The position numbers were made by a program, and so were the translations under genes. The notes below the pieces were generated by a model. It searched no databases, was not told the origin of the DNA, and saw only the letters and a program-made list of their open reading frames with translations. Below are positions 9,057 to 16,631 of a DNA stretch of 35,587 nucleotides, one piece after another. Within the stretch, counting starts at the first letter, position 1. Each line of letters opens with the position of its first letter. This stretch comes from Clostridiaceae bacterium (GTDB lineage: Bacteria; Bacillota; Clostridia; DSM-8532): NCBI GenBank assembly GCA_012719645.1, contig JAAXZX010000055.1, forward strand, positions 1 through 35,587, given 5' to 3'.

Positions 9057-10070
9057 TTGCAAACATATAAATACGACGCTTTCATCAGCTACAGGCATAC
9101 CGAGCCCGATAAGACCATCGCCGACAAACTGCACAGGATGCTTGAAGCATACAAGGTGCCAAGGGCAGTGGTCAGGATGGGCAGCCAAAAGAAGGTAGGC
9201 CGTGTTTTCAGGGACCGTGAAGAACTTCCCACATCATCCAACCTTGCCGAGAGCATACAGCAGGCCCTGGAGAACTCTGAGCACCTCATAGTCATCTGCT
9301 CGCCCAGGACACCCCATTCCCAATGGGTTTGCAAGGAGATTGAAACCTTCGCTGAGCTTCACGGGCATGACAGGATTCTTGCCCTTTTGATAGAAGGCGA
9401 GCCGGAAAAATCATTTCCTGACCAGCTCAGGTTTGTGAGGAAGAAGGCTGTCCGCGAAGACGGAACGGAAACGGAAGAGGTCCGGGTAATTGAACCTCTT
9501 GCGGCAGATATTCGCGCCCAAAGCCTGGGCGGAATGAAGAAAAAACTCAAGACCGAGATCCTCCGCCTTCTTGCCCCAATTCTCAACTGCAGGTTCGACG
9601 ACCTGAAACAGCGGCACAGGGAACGCAAGGTAAAGCAGGCCCTCACCCTTTCTTTCGCAATTTCCCTTTTCTTCTTGCTGTTCGGCTCCTACAGCGCTTA
9701 CCAGGCTGCCCTGATCAAGGAGCAGTCCGAGGTGATAAAGCAGAAGTCTGAACAGGTGGAACAAAAATCAAAAGAGGTGGAGCAGCATGCCCGGATGCTG
9801 GAGATACAGGTCCAGAAAACCCTGAGGGCCAGTCCCTCTACCTTTCGGATATTTCAGCAACCTATCTTGCAAGCGGGGACAGGTTGGGAGCTGTCCTGGC
9901 GGCCAGGGAGGCGCTTCCAAAAAACCTGGCCAACCCGGAAAGGCCCTATGTGGAGGAAGCGGAGTATGCGCTCTGCGATGCCCTTGGTATCTATAAAACA
10001 AAATACAGTTTTGAAATGCAGGCCGACCTTATGCTCAGGCACAACGAACGGGTTTATGATACCACAATAA
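9057..10070 (+). CDS. TIR domain, transmembrane and coiled-coil protein (5' half of a frameshifted TIR-WD40 gene)
   Basis: The TIR fold begins at once with YDAFISYRHTEPD and continues with FRDREELPTSSNL and LIVICSPRTPHSQWVCKEIE. W90, C92 and E94 (counted from TTG 9057) lie where TIR NADases keep the catalytic glutamate. A single membrane helix lies at about 194-216, and a polar heptad-like coil (EQSEVIKQKSEQVEQKSKE) spans about 220-258. The TIR domain would be cytoplasmic. Residues after about 256 are out of frame. Near 9824 the reading passes to the frame of the WD40 part, and the natural sequence resumes as EGQSLYLSDISATYLASGD. A lost G (CTGGAG to CTGAG) would explain it. I chose TTG 9057 from the promoter and ribosome site; ATG 9033 and TTG 9030 are alternatives. 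It may act in NAD-linked defence or signalling. As written the gene is broken. Confidence 0.75.
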   Translation: MQTYKYDAFISYRHTEPDKTIADKLHRMLEAYKVPRAVVRMGSQKKVGRVFRDREELPTSSNLAESIQQALENSEHLIVICSPRTPHSQWVCKEIETFAELHGHDRILALLIEGEPEKSFPDQLRFVRKKAVREDGTETEEVRVIEPLAADIRAQSLGGMKKKLKTEILRLLAPILNCRFDDLKQRHRERKVKQALTLSFAISLFFLLFGSYSAYQAALIKEQSEVIKQKSEQVEQKSKEVEQHARMLEIQVQKTLRASPSTFRIFQQPILQAGTGWELSWRPGRRFQKTWPTRKGPMWRKRSMRSAMPLVSIKQNTVLKCRPTLCSGTTNGFMIPQ

Positions 10071-12070
10071 GCCCCGACGGCAAAAAGGCTGCCACACGGA
10101 CTGAAAGCGGCGTCATACATATCTGGAATGCAGAGAACGGTATGATCCTGAACACCTATACCCCGAAAAAAAGTGTGTATGATCCTCATTTTGTTGACGA
10201 ACACACCCTTATCTTTTGGGACTATAACGGGATTTACTGCATTGATGCTGACAGCCTGGATGAAAAATGGTCTTATAAATGGTCTCATGCACGCTTCGGA
10301 ATCTATATGGCTGTAAGCAGCGACCGCAGCAAAGCAGCCCTGGCAGACATGGATCTTACCGTACTGGATACAGCCACCGGGCAGCCGCTCATGGAAATCT
10401 CCCTGAATAACTGCTTCCCCGATATGGAGTTTGTTCATGGAAGTAATATTGTCTTTGACGAAAGCGGAAGCTTCATATTCTTCTCTGTTGATGACGGGAG
10501 AATTGCCAAGGTTGACCTGGAACAGAGGAAAATAACACAGGTGTATCCGGCAGCCTATGACTATGTAACTGGACTGGCCGTAAGCCCGGACGGCAAAGTG
10601 GCTGCCACCTCCTTCGAGTCCGAAGCAGAGGAAGTGTACAGGCTGGATATATACGATGCTTCGGGTAACACTCTTTACAGCGTTGCCTCCAATGATGAGA
10701 TGGAGGATCCATCTTTCATTTCTTCGGACAGCAACCTTGTGGTTTATACTTCCTATGAAAACCTGGTTATCCTCAATATCGGTGACGGGACCCGGCATAT
10801 CTGCGCGCACGGCGACTCGGTTACCGACTATTACATCATCGATGATCTCATTGTTACAACAACCTATGACGGCGGCATACGGTTTTGGAGTACCAATGGC
10901 TGGGATTACTCAGGGCTTCGTCTGAATATCGGCATGTACATATCGGGCCTGGATTTTGTTCCGGGCATGATAGCACTCAATAGTGAAAAATATGTTGTTA
11001 TACTGCGGCCGTTTGAAAACAGCAACGCCCTCCTTCTCGAGGGTCATTCCGACTCCGCGGATTTTACAGTTTGCCTGGAAGGCGGCAGGCGCCTTGTATC
11101 CTGTTCATACTATGGGGAGATAGTCCTCTGGGATCTTGAAAAGGCAGAGGCTGTGAAAACTGTCCATGTCAATGAAAGTGCCTATGAAAGGGTCAATAGC
11201 ATATTTTCTGTGGATAACGGCAGCAAGATAATGATATTCACAGATAGCGGAAGGCTTTCGCTTTATGATTCCGCGACCCTGGACCTGATCCGTTCAGAAA
11301 CCTTTGATGACACATACAGACTGGCCATAAGCCCGGATCATTCACTGTGCTGCCTTTTCGGGACGGAATCCAGGATTGTCGACACCAGCACCCTTGAAAT
11401 TGTGGAAGCCCTTTCCGGACCTTGCTCTGAGGCTGCATTTTTCAATGACAACAGCAAAATAATCCTTGGAAGCTACAAGGGGCTTTACCTGCTTGACGTA
11501 CCAGGCCGGGCCATTGTAAAAAAAGCGGAAACAGCCGATCCCAAAGGGTTACGCCTCAGCCATGACAACAGCATGCTGGCCTTAATCAGCAGCGGAAGCA
11601 GTGTTAAACTTTTTGATGCAACAAACCTGGAGGAAAAGCTGACCATCGAATGCCCCGGACCAAGCCCTGAATCTGTATTCTTCGATCCTTCGGGAAAAAC
11701 CATTTTCATCTCATTCAGCGATTTTACAATAGGGCGCTATAGCACGGCTGACGGGACACTGACAGGCATGCTGGACAAAAAAGTTGAGGAAGTGGATGAT
11801 ATCCTGTACAGCCTGGACCGGAACATCTATATCACCAAGGGGATGCATGAGGCATACATTTGGAAACTCGACACCCATAAACCCATCGGACACATTCGCG
11901 GGCTGCGCATGGCGGACCTGGAATCAGGCCGCCTGTATGTTGGCTTTTATAGCAAACTCTTTGTCCTCTCCCTCTACGATACCCAAATGCTGCTTGACGA
12001 AGCCGAGAAACAGCTCCAGGGAAGAACCCTGACACCCGAGGAGAAAAAGAGGCTGTTCATCGTGGAATAG
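9884..12070 (+). CDS. WD40 propeller part of the frameshifted TIR-WD40 gene
   Basis: This frame holds 728 residues from TTG 9884 but is meaningful from about 9824. It begins with the helical segment LGAVLAAREALP, typical of the junction in TIR-WD40 and NACHT-WD40 type proteins. Repeated WD40-like strands follow, such as ISPDGKKAATRTESGVIHIW, VSPDGKVAATSF and SYYGEIVLWDLEKAEAV, up to a C-terminus TPEEKKRLFIVE. The repeats are numerous enough for one to two propellers. With the membrane helix upstream, the propeller shares a polypeptide with the TIR domain. From the helix count it could lie outside the membrane, as a sensor, if the TIR domain is inside; this topology is inferred. No ribosome site precedes TTG 9884, so separate translation is doubtful. 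Confidence 0.7.
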   Translation: MGAVLAAREALPKNLANPERPYVEEAEYALCDALGIYKTKYSFEMQADLMLRHNERVYDTTISPDGKKAATRTESGVIHIWNAENGMILNTYTPKKSVYDPHFVDEHTLIFWDYNGIYCIDADSLDEKWSYKWSHARFGIYMAVSSDRSKAALADMDLTVLDTATGQPLMEISLNNCFPDMEFVHGSNIVFDESGSFIFFSVDDGRIAKVDLEQRKITQVYPAAYDYVTGLAVSPDGKVAATSFESEAEEVYRLDIYDASGNTLYSVASNDEMEDPSFISSDSNLVVYTSYENLVILNIGDGTRHICAHGDSVTDYYIIDDLIVTTTYDGGIRFWSTNGWDYSGLRLNIGMYISGLDFVPGMIALNSEKYVVILRPFENSNALLLEGHSDSADFTVCLEGGRRLVSCSYYGEIVLWDLEKAEAVKTVHVNESAYERVNSIFSVDNGSKIMIFTDSGRLSLYDSATLDLIRSETFDDTYRLAISPDHSLCCLFGTESRIVDTSTLEIVEALSGPCSEAAFFNDNSKIILGSYKGLYLLDVPGRAIVKKAETADPKGLRLSHDNSMLALISSGSSVKLFDATNLEEKLTIECPGPSPESVFFDPSGKTIFISFSDFTIGRYSTADGTLTGMLDKKVEEVDDILYSLDRNIYITKGMHEAYIWKLDTHKPIGHIRGLRMADLESGRLYVGFYSKLFVLSLYDTQMLLDEAEKQLQGRTLTPEEKKRLFIVE

Positions 12071-12109
12071 GCTTTATTCATCAAATCCGCTTCAACAAGC
12101 CAAATGTCT

Positions 12110-13852
12110 TCAGTCCTCCGTGGAATCCTCATTGTCAATACTCTTATCGATGGCATGGCGGAGTATTTTCTTCGAGGTATTTTTAATGAACTCCTCTTCG
12201 CGGATCTTAACCTTTCTGATGGTCTTATGCGGCGCCATCCTGCTGTTTACCTTCTTTATCTCCTTATTGAAGTACGCATTGACAGCCTCTGTACCTTCTA
12301 TACCTTTGAATCTGAGTGATTCGTAATCCGGGAATATCTCGGCGACGATAACTTCCTTATTGTTCTGGTTCGCTGTCTCTCCGGCATAAACAACGACCTC
12401 TGAAACGCCGTCTATCCTCTTTACCTCCTGCTCAATCTCCTCGGGATAAACGTTTTTACCGTTACTCAGGACAATGATATTCTTCAGTCTGCCGGTAATA
12501 TATAACCAGCCCTCATCATCAATCTTTCCATAGTCTCCTGTCATGAAGTAACCTTCTTCATCGAATGCTGCGGCAGTAGCTTCAGGATTCTTATAATATC
12601 CGAGCATGACATTTGGTCCTTTTACGCAGATCTCTCCCTCTCCGTTTTCATCAGGGTCTTTGATCTTAACCTGCTCGCCTATTATCGGTATCCCGACACT
12701 GCCTTTCTTCTGATACTTGTTTCTGTTGCATGAAACAAGAGGCGCACATTCGGTTATGCCATATCCGTTAAGAATGGTTATCCCAATGGCATCAAACATG
12801 TCAATTATATCCTGGTTTATGGCCGCACCGCCCGAAATGATCATCTCCAGCTTGCCGCCGAAGCTGTCCAGTATACTCTTGAAGAAAACGCGACGTAAAT
12901 CTATGCCTATTTTCCTTAGGAAATTGCTGACCTTTATCATGCGCTTCAGCATATCAGCCTTCCCGCTTTTCTGGGCAGCAGCCCATATCCTTTTATACAT
13001 GGTTTCTACGAACAAAGGTACAAGAACCATGTGGCTGGGCTGCTGCTCCTTTATTTCATTCAGGAAATACTTTAAGCCGCTGTTGATGAAAATAGTGCAC
13101 CCCTGGGAAAAATGGCCGACAAAAACCACCGTCGAACAGTAGGTATGATGAGGCGGAAGCACAGACATGGTTTTGGGGGTTATTGCAAAGAGGTACATGC
13201 CCTGTGTCATGTCTGAAGCGATATTTTTCTGGGACAGCATAACGCCCTTGCCTTTGCCTGTCGTTCCTGATGTGAACACGATGGTCGCAAGCCTGTCCGG
13301 ATCAATTACATAGTCGTAATATGAATTATCGCCGTTCTCGAATTTTGCTTTACCTTTTTCAACCAGGTCCGAGAGTTTCAGGGCCGACTCCATTTTCGGC
13401 TCTCCCATGCAGATATAGGTTCTTAATTTCGGAGCGCTGTCACCTATCTGCATGATCTTTTCTTCCACAGAATTGCTGTAGATAAGGAACTCGCATTCGG
13501 CAAAATCGAGGAGCCCTGCCAATTCGCCAAGGGGCGTATCCTTGTCAATCGGGACGACGATCGCTCCTGTTGCCATCAGCGCATAGTAACAGCAGATCCA
13601 GTTGTAAGATATTTCACCTATAAGGGCGACCTTTTTATCAGTACAACCCAAGGATATCAGCTCTGTGCCCATATTCCGCACGTAATCGCGCACTTCGCTG
13701 AATGTCACATCAACAGTTTTGATATCATGAGGATCGTTTTTATAGGAATATGCTATCCTGTCGGGAAATTTCCTGGCCACATTCTCAACCATTACCCGGA
13801 AATTTTCAAAGACTGTGGTTTCGTACAATGGATACTTAACATCACAATTCAT
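12110..13852 (-). CDS. AMP-dependent acyl-CoA synthetase/ligase (long-chain fatty acid type)
   Basis: This 580-residue member of the ANL superfamily activates a carboxylate, probably a fatty acid, as the acyl-adenylate and then transfers it to CoA or a carrier. The P-loop-like motif TSGTTGKGKG sits at 194-203. Motif A5 is NGYGITECAP at 362-371. GDYGKIDDEGWLYITGR at 439-455 leads into the hinge, and the C-terminal lysine region ends VKIREEEFIKNTSKKILR, where the lysine after TS is the likely catalytic residue. It starts with ATG behind AAGGGG and has its own promoter. It converges on the WD40 gene with only 39 bases between. There is no operon partner, so the substrate is unknown. The sequence looks somewhat more AT-rich than its neighbours, and the gene is flanked by related WD40-terminus sequences. 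Confidence 0.85.
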   Translation of the reverse strand: MNCDVKYPLYETTVFENFRVMVENVARKFPDRIAYSYKNDPHDIKTVDVTFSEVRDYVRNMGTELISLGCTDKKVALIGEISYNWICCYYALMATGAIVVPIDKDTPLGELAGLLDFAECEFLIYSNSVEEKIMQIGDSAPKLRTYICMGEPKMESALKLSDLVEKGKAKFENGDNSYYDYVIDPDRLATIVFTSGTTGKGKGVMLSQKNIASDMTQGMYLFAITPKTMSVLPPHHTYCSTVVFVGHFSQGCTIFINSGLKYFLNEIKEQQPSHMVLVPLFVETMYKRIWAAAQKSGKADMLKRMIKVSNFLRKIGIDLRRVFFKSILDSFGGKLEMIISGGAAINQDIIDMFDAIGITILNGYGITECAPLVSCNRNKYQKKGSVGIPIIGEQVKIKDPDENGEGEICVKGPNVMLGYYKNPEATAAAFDEEGYFMTGDYGKIDDEGWLYITGRLKNIIVLSNGKNVYPEEIEQEVKRIDGVSEVVVYAGETANQNNKEVIVAEIFPDYESLRFKGIEGTEAVNAYFNKEIKKVNSRMAPHKTIRKVKIREEEFIKNTSKKILRHAIDKSIDNEDSTED

Positions 13853-13910
13853 TCTTCTGGATACCCCTTACATCTGATATTCGACACTTCTATATAATGG
13901 CTTATTTTTA

Positions 13911-13939
13911 ATGATATCCTTAATACAAGATATTTTCAA
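13911..13939 (-). promoter_or_regulatory. Candidate promoter of the acyl-CoA ligase gene
   Basis: On the minus strand TTGAAA (13939-13934) and TATCAT (13916-13911) are exactly 17 bases apart, about 58 bases before the ATG at 13852. It lies in an AT-rich gap between the ligase and the end of the Tad-like operon. Confidence 0.45.
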
Positions 13940-13969
13940 CTTCGGGAAATCAATATTTCTCCTGGATAA

Positions 13970-14014
13970 GCCTTCACCCCGGAAGAGAAGGAGAGACTGT
14001 TCATTGTGAAGTAA
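13970..14014 (+). pseudogene. Relic of a second TIR-WD40 gene 3' end
   Basis: The plus strand reads A-F-T-P-E-E-K-E-R-L-F-I-V-K-stop, against L-T-P-E-E-K-K-R-L-F-I-V-E-stop at 12031-12070. Most codon differences are silent. The bases after both stops also share AATCCGCTT. An in-frame TAA at 13967-13969 shows that nothing longer is translated today. I infer the last codons of a lost paralogue rather than a recent copy, because the third positions differ. Confidence 0.45.
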
Positions 14015-14030
14015 TCCGCTTAACACTTGT

Positions 14031-15029
14031 TTAAGGCCGGCAGACGTCACAGGGATAATAACCCTGGGAGGCCGCATCACGGGCGTCGGTGAAGCTTACA
14101 ACGCTTTCATGCAGGAAACCTGGAAGGCCGCTTATATACAGGTAATGGTCACAGTATTTTTTACAATAGGTAAGCTTACCTTCGTGTTCATAACCCACAA
14201 GCTCCGGCCGCTTAAGGATACGGGCGCCTCCAAAAGCATTACTTTCATAATAGCTTCCGGTCAGGACCGGAAAGCCCTGGGCAAACACAAGCATGCCCTC
14301 ATCGGTCAGTGCCCGGATCCAGTCAGCGTCCTCAATCCTTGGAAACCTGAATGTATGCGTTACTCCCATACGGGAGCTGAATGAGTTGAACCGGGCTATG
14401 TGGCTGGCCAGGTCCTTTTCGACAGACTGGCTGACAGCGGCCAGCCGGGCTGTTTCAAATCCTTTCCATGTCTGGAACTGCGGAATCATGGCCGCGAAAT
14501 CCGAAAACGGGCCCTCCGCCTCCTGCCCATTGGAAACATCATAGACGGTTACCGTGTCATCCAATGAGTAACTAACGTAATAGCCACCTGGTTCGATAGA
14601 GCCGGAATAGGGCTTTTTAGGGTACCAGCAGTAATCGATAATCGTATATCCATCGGGACCTTCGTATTGGTTCAGGGCATAGGCCAAATATCCGTCATGT
14701 TCCAGGAATATGACAACAGGCACGCAGCCCTTTACTCTTATCATGCCTGTTTCATCGCCGTATACCCCGAAAGAGAAAAACAGGGAGTCAAGCAGATGAC
14801 TTACGGCTATTTCACGGGTATTCTGAAGGGTATATCTCCCATCCCCGGACATCAGGCGCCTGTGCCGCGCCAGTATGAAAACCGCGTCCTGCACGGCGTT
14901 ATCCAGCACCTGGTCATAGTAGGCTCGCAGTTCCTGGTCCTTATGCATGATCCTGGCCTGTATGCCCGAAATACACAGGAACGGGCCGATAATGATAACG
15001 AACAGTATGGCAAAGCTAGTAAGCTTCAT
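14031..15029 (-). CDS. Membrane-anchored protein of the Tad-like operon with C-terminal Ada-like four-cysteine motif
   Basis: I know no named family for most of these 332 residues. A single N-terminal helix (about 4-22) is followed by an extracytoplasmic domain. The opening resembles TadE/pseudopilin-like proteins, with a hydrophobic helix followed by a charged amphipathic stretch (RIMHKDQELRAYYDQVLDNAVQDAV). The C-terminus reads CKKYC (289-293), then F-T-D-A and GYYPCDVCRP (C327, C330). This is the spacing of Ada-type zinc modules, with Cys replacing the usual His. It is the last gene of the operon, starts at ATG behind GGAGG, and overlaps the preceding gene by 14 bases. It is probably a tip or adaptor component exposed outside the membrane. 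The family assignment is weak but the gene itself is clear. Confidence 0.7.
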   Translation of the reverse strand: MKLTSFAILFVIIIGPFLCISGIQARIMHKDQELRAYYDQVLDNAVQDAVFILARHRRLMSGDGRYTLQNTREIAVSHLLDSLFFSFGVYGDETGMIRVKGCVPVVIFLEHDGYLAYALNQYEGPDGYTIIDYCWYPKKPYSGSIEPGGYYVSYSLDDTVTVYDVSNGQEAEGPFSDFAAMIPQFQTWKGFETARLAAVSQSVEKDLASHIARFNSFSSRMGVTHTFRFPRIEDADWIRALTDEGMLVFAQGFPVLTGSYYESNAFGGARILKRPELVGYEHEGKLTYCKKYCDHYLYISGLPGFLHESVVSFTDARDAASQGYYPCDVCRP

Positions 15030-15570
15030 TTCTCACAAGCCCTCCCACCCTGACAAAAAGGGTCGGGTATTGGGTATCCGAAAACAGGATCATGTCCCGC
15101 AAGGCTGTCACCATGGTTTTCCCGATGTTCTTTACCTCCACGAACAATAAATCGCCGGCCTTCATCTCATACCTCCGCGCCCTGTCAAACACGTCCGGGC
15201 CTGGAATATCCGGAAACAGCACAGACATTATGGCATCCTGATCCTGGACTATGCGGCTGATTTCATATTCTCCCGTAAACTCAAGAACACTTCCGTTCTG
15301 CCTGTATACCGGGCTTATCGTGCTTTTCACATGCTCAATGCGTATTTCGAATATGCAGCCGGTGGCATTAAGCCGCCTTACAAATTCGCTGTACATGTTC
15401 GGGGTTATGTATCCCGCGTCCCTTGCAGAATCTGCAAAACGGTTGGTTTCTGCTAAAACCACCGTATAGGCGGCGCTTTCCTGGCGTTCCAGCATGTTCA
15501 TGACCGGAACCAGGAACAGCAGGACTGCGGCAAGGAAAAACCCGAGAATCTTCCATACTGGGCTGTCCAT
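15016..15570 (-). CDS. Small membrane-anchored Tad-operon protein (TadE/pseudopilin-like)
   Basis: The protein has 184 residues, with an N-terminal helix at about 7-25 (KILGFFLAAVLLFLVPVMNM) and a soluble domain predicted outside the cell. The stretch after the helix (TNRFADSARDAGYITPNMYSEFVRRL) is amphipathic, and the segment SARDAGYITPNMYSEFVRRLNATG resembles TadE-type pseudopilins of Gram-positive Tad loci. The cleavage motif of class III prepilins is not evident. It starts at ATG with GGAGAAGG, two bases after the previous gene's stop, so translation is probably coupled. It is likely a minor pilin-like subunit. Confidence 0.6.
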   Translation of the reverse strand: MDSPVWKILGFFLAAVLLFLVPVMNMLERQESAAYTVVLAETNRFADSARDAGYITPNMYSEFVRRLNATGCIFEIRIEHVKSTISPVYRQNGSVLEFTGEYEISRIVQDQDAIMSVLFPDIPGPDVFDRARRYEMKAGDLLFVEVKNIGKTMVTALRDMILFSDTQYPTLFVRVGGLVRNEAY

Positions 15571-15572
15571 AC

Positions 15573-16001
15573 TTACCTTCTCCTTATCTCCATCCTGACC
15601 GGTTTTCCATGGGAATCAAAAACGATGTCACACAGAAACATACCTTCGGGATCCATATCTTCTATCCTCACATCTTTATGGCTTATTCCATCCACCATTA
15701 CTTCAGGGTATTCCTCAAATCCCGCCTGGTACTGGTCCTCCTGGTACAACCCGCCTGTGAGCCTTCCCCTGTCAGCCTTTCTTCTTGCCAGGACCAGGCC
15801 GGCCACCTCGCGTCCCGTCATATAGCCATCGCTTTCAATAAAGCCTTCCTCCCTGGAAAAGTCATGTGAGCCGGTAAAGATTTGGACACGGAAAACATAG
15901 GCCTCATAGTCATGATAGGCCGAAAAGAAAGCGGTGAAAGCCATAACGATCATCAGCAGGCAGCAGCCCAGGTACAGGGCCCTGGTGACCTGTTCGCTCA
16001 T
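15573..16001 (-). CDS. Small membrane-anchored Tad-operon protein
   Basis: The protein has 142 residues. One N-terminal helix (about 8-27) opens as VTRALYLGCCLLMIV, similar to the ISKALWLGVSILLF opening of the gene just upstream. The rest is a short acidic domain (FIESDGYMTGREVAGLVLARRKADRGRL) of unknown fold. GYMTGREVAGLV also recalls the sibling's GKEVKGDQVLSAI, so the two are probably paralogues. It starts at ATG with AGGTGG, three bases after the preceding stop. It has no recognisable enzyme motif, and I infer a structural, pilin-like role. Confidence 0.6.
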   Translation of the reverse strand: MSEQVTRALYLGCCLLMIVMAFTAFFSAYHDYEAYVFRVQIFTGSHDFSREEGFIESDGYMTGREVAGLVLARRKADRGRLTGGLYQEDQYQAGFEEYPEVMVDGISHKDVRIEDMDPEGMFLCDIVFDSHGKPVRMEIRRR

Positions 16002-16004
16002 GTT

Positions 16005-16592
16005 CTATTCCACCTGGGCGCAGATGATACCCCTGATTACCTGGTTTTCATCATATACCAGGTATGAGCGGAACCTGCCTGCCGGGTTTATGTATTTGCC
16101 CGGAAGATTGCTGTTTTCAGCATCCCTTCTTTTGGCATCCCGCGCGGTTTTGCTAATCGTATTCAAAAGCTGGTCCGATTTGCTTGACAGGATAACACAG
16201 CCGTTGTCATCAGCAGAGAGTAACGCGTTATTACTTGTTTCAGATACATATTGGGCATAGCTGCCGAGGTTTAGCCCCGTTTTTTTTGGGGGATCGAGGT
16301 TTACAGGCTGGCCACTGTTGGAGCCCAAGGTGGCGACAAGTACGATCACATCACCGCTCCTGCCCGACAGGTTATTGATGGCGCTGAGTACCTGGTCGCC
16401 CTTGACCTCCTTCCCGTCAAAGGCCCGGAAATCTTCCTCCGCCAGGCTCTGGGCGATGGAATTGATGTTTTCATTGGCAGCGGCACTGGTGTCTTTCATG
16501 GTTCCGAAAATGCTAAGCCCGATTGTGACAACAGCGACAAAGAGGAGGATGGAAACCCCCAGCCACAGTGCTTTTGAGATATTGCCGTCCAT
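16005..16592 (-). CDS. Small membrane-anchored Tad-operon protein, pilin-like
   Basis: The protein has 195 residues with an N-terminal helix at about 8-30. A small extracytoplasmic domain follows, with FDGKEVKGDQVLSAINNLSG and a C-terminal half GRFRSYLVYDENQVIRGIICAQVE. The N-terminal helix plus spacer resembles pilin or pseudopilin architecture, but no Gxxx(E/Y) processing site is clear. It starts at ATG behind AAAGGGG and is separated by 39 bases from the membrane platform gene, the widest gap in this half of the operon. An abundance-tuned subunit such as the main filament protein would fit, but this is speculative. Confidence 0.6.
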   Translation of the reverse strand: MDGNISKALWLGVSILLFVAVVTIGLSIFGTMKDTSAAANENINSIAQSLAEEDFRAFDGKEVKGDQVLSAINNLSGRSGDVIVLVATLGSNSGQPVNLDPPKKTGLNLGSYAQYVSETSNNALLSADDNGCVILSSKSDQLLNTISKTARDAKRRDAENSNLPGKYINPAGRFRSYLVYDENQVIRGIICAQVE

Positions 16593-16631
16593 AGTGCATC
16601 CCCTTTCTTTATATACTGCAGAATACAGGTA

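Noticed and set aside
9810..9835. Programmed -1 frameshift linking TIR and WD40
   Set aside because: There is no X-XXY-YYZ heptamer in the zero frame and no obvious stimulating structure. A one-base loss explains it better.
9854..10810. Minus-strand open frame of 318 residues opposite the WD40 gene
   Set aside because: The plus strand shows clear WD40 repeats; the minus reading shows no family and no ribosome site.
13989..14030. Terminator for the Tad-like operon
   Set aside because: Only a weak, imperfect inverted repeat is present, with no U tract on the minus strand.
13868..14080. Minus-strand small open frame between the ligase and the Tad-like operon
   Set aside because: It overlaps the end of the last operon gene and the WD40-terminus relic. 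It has no ribosome site and no recognisable sequence.
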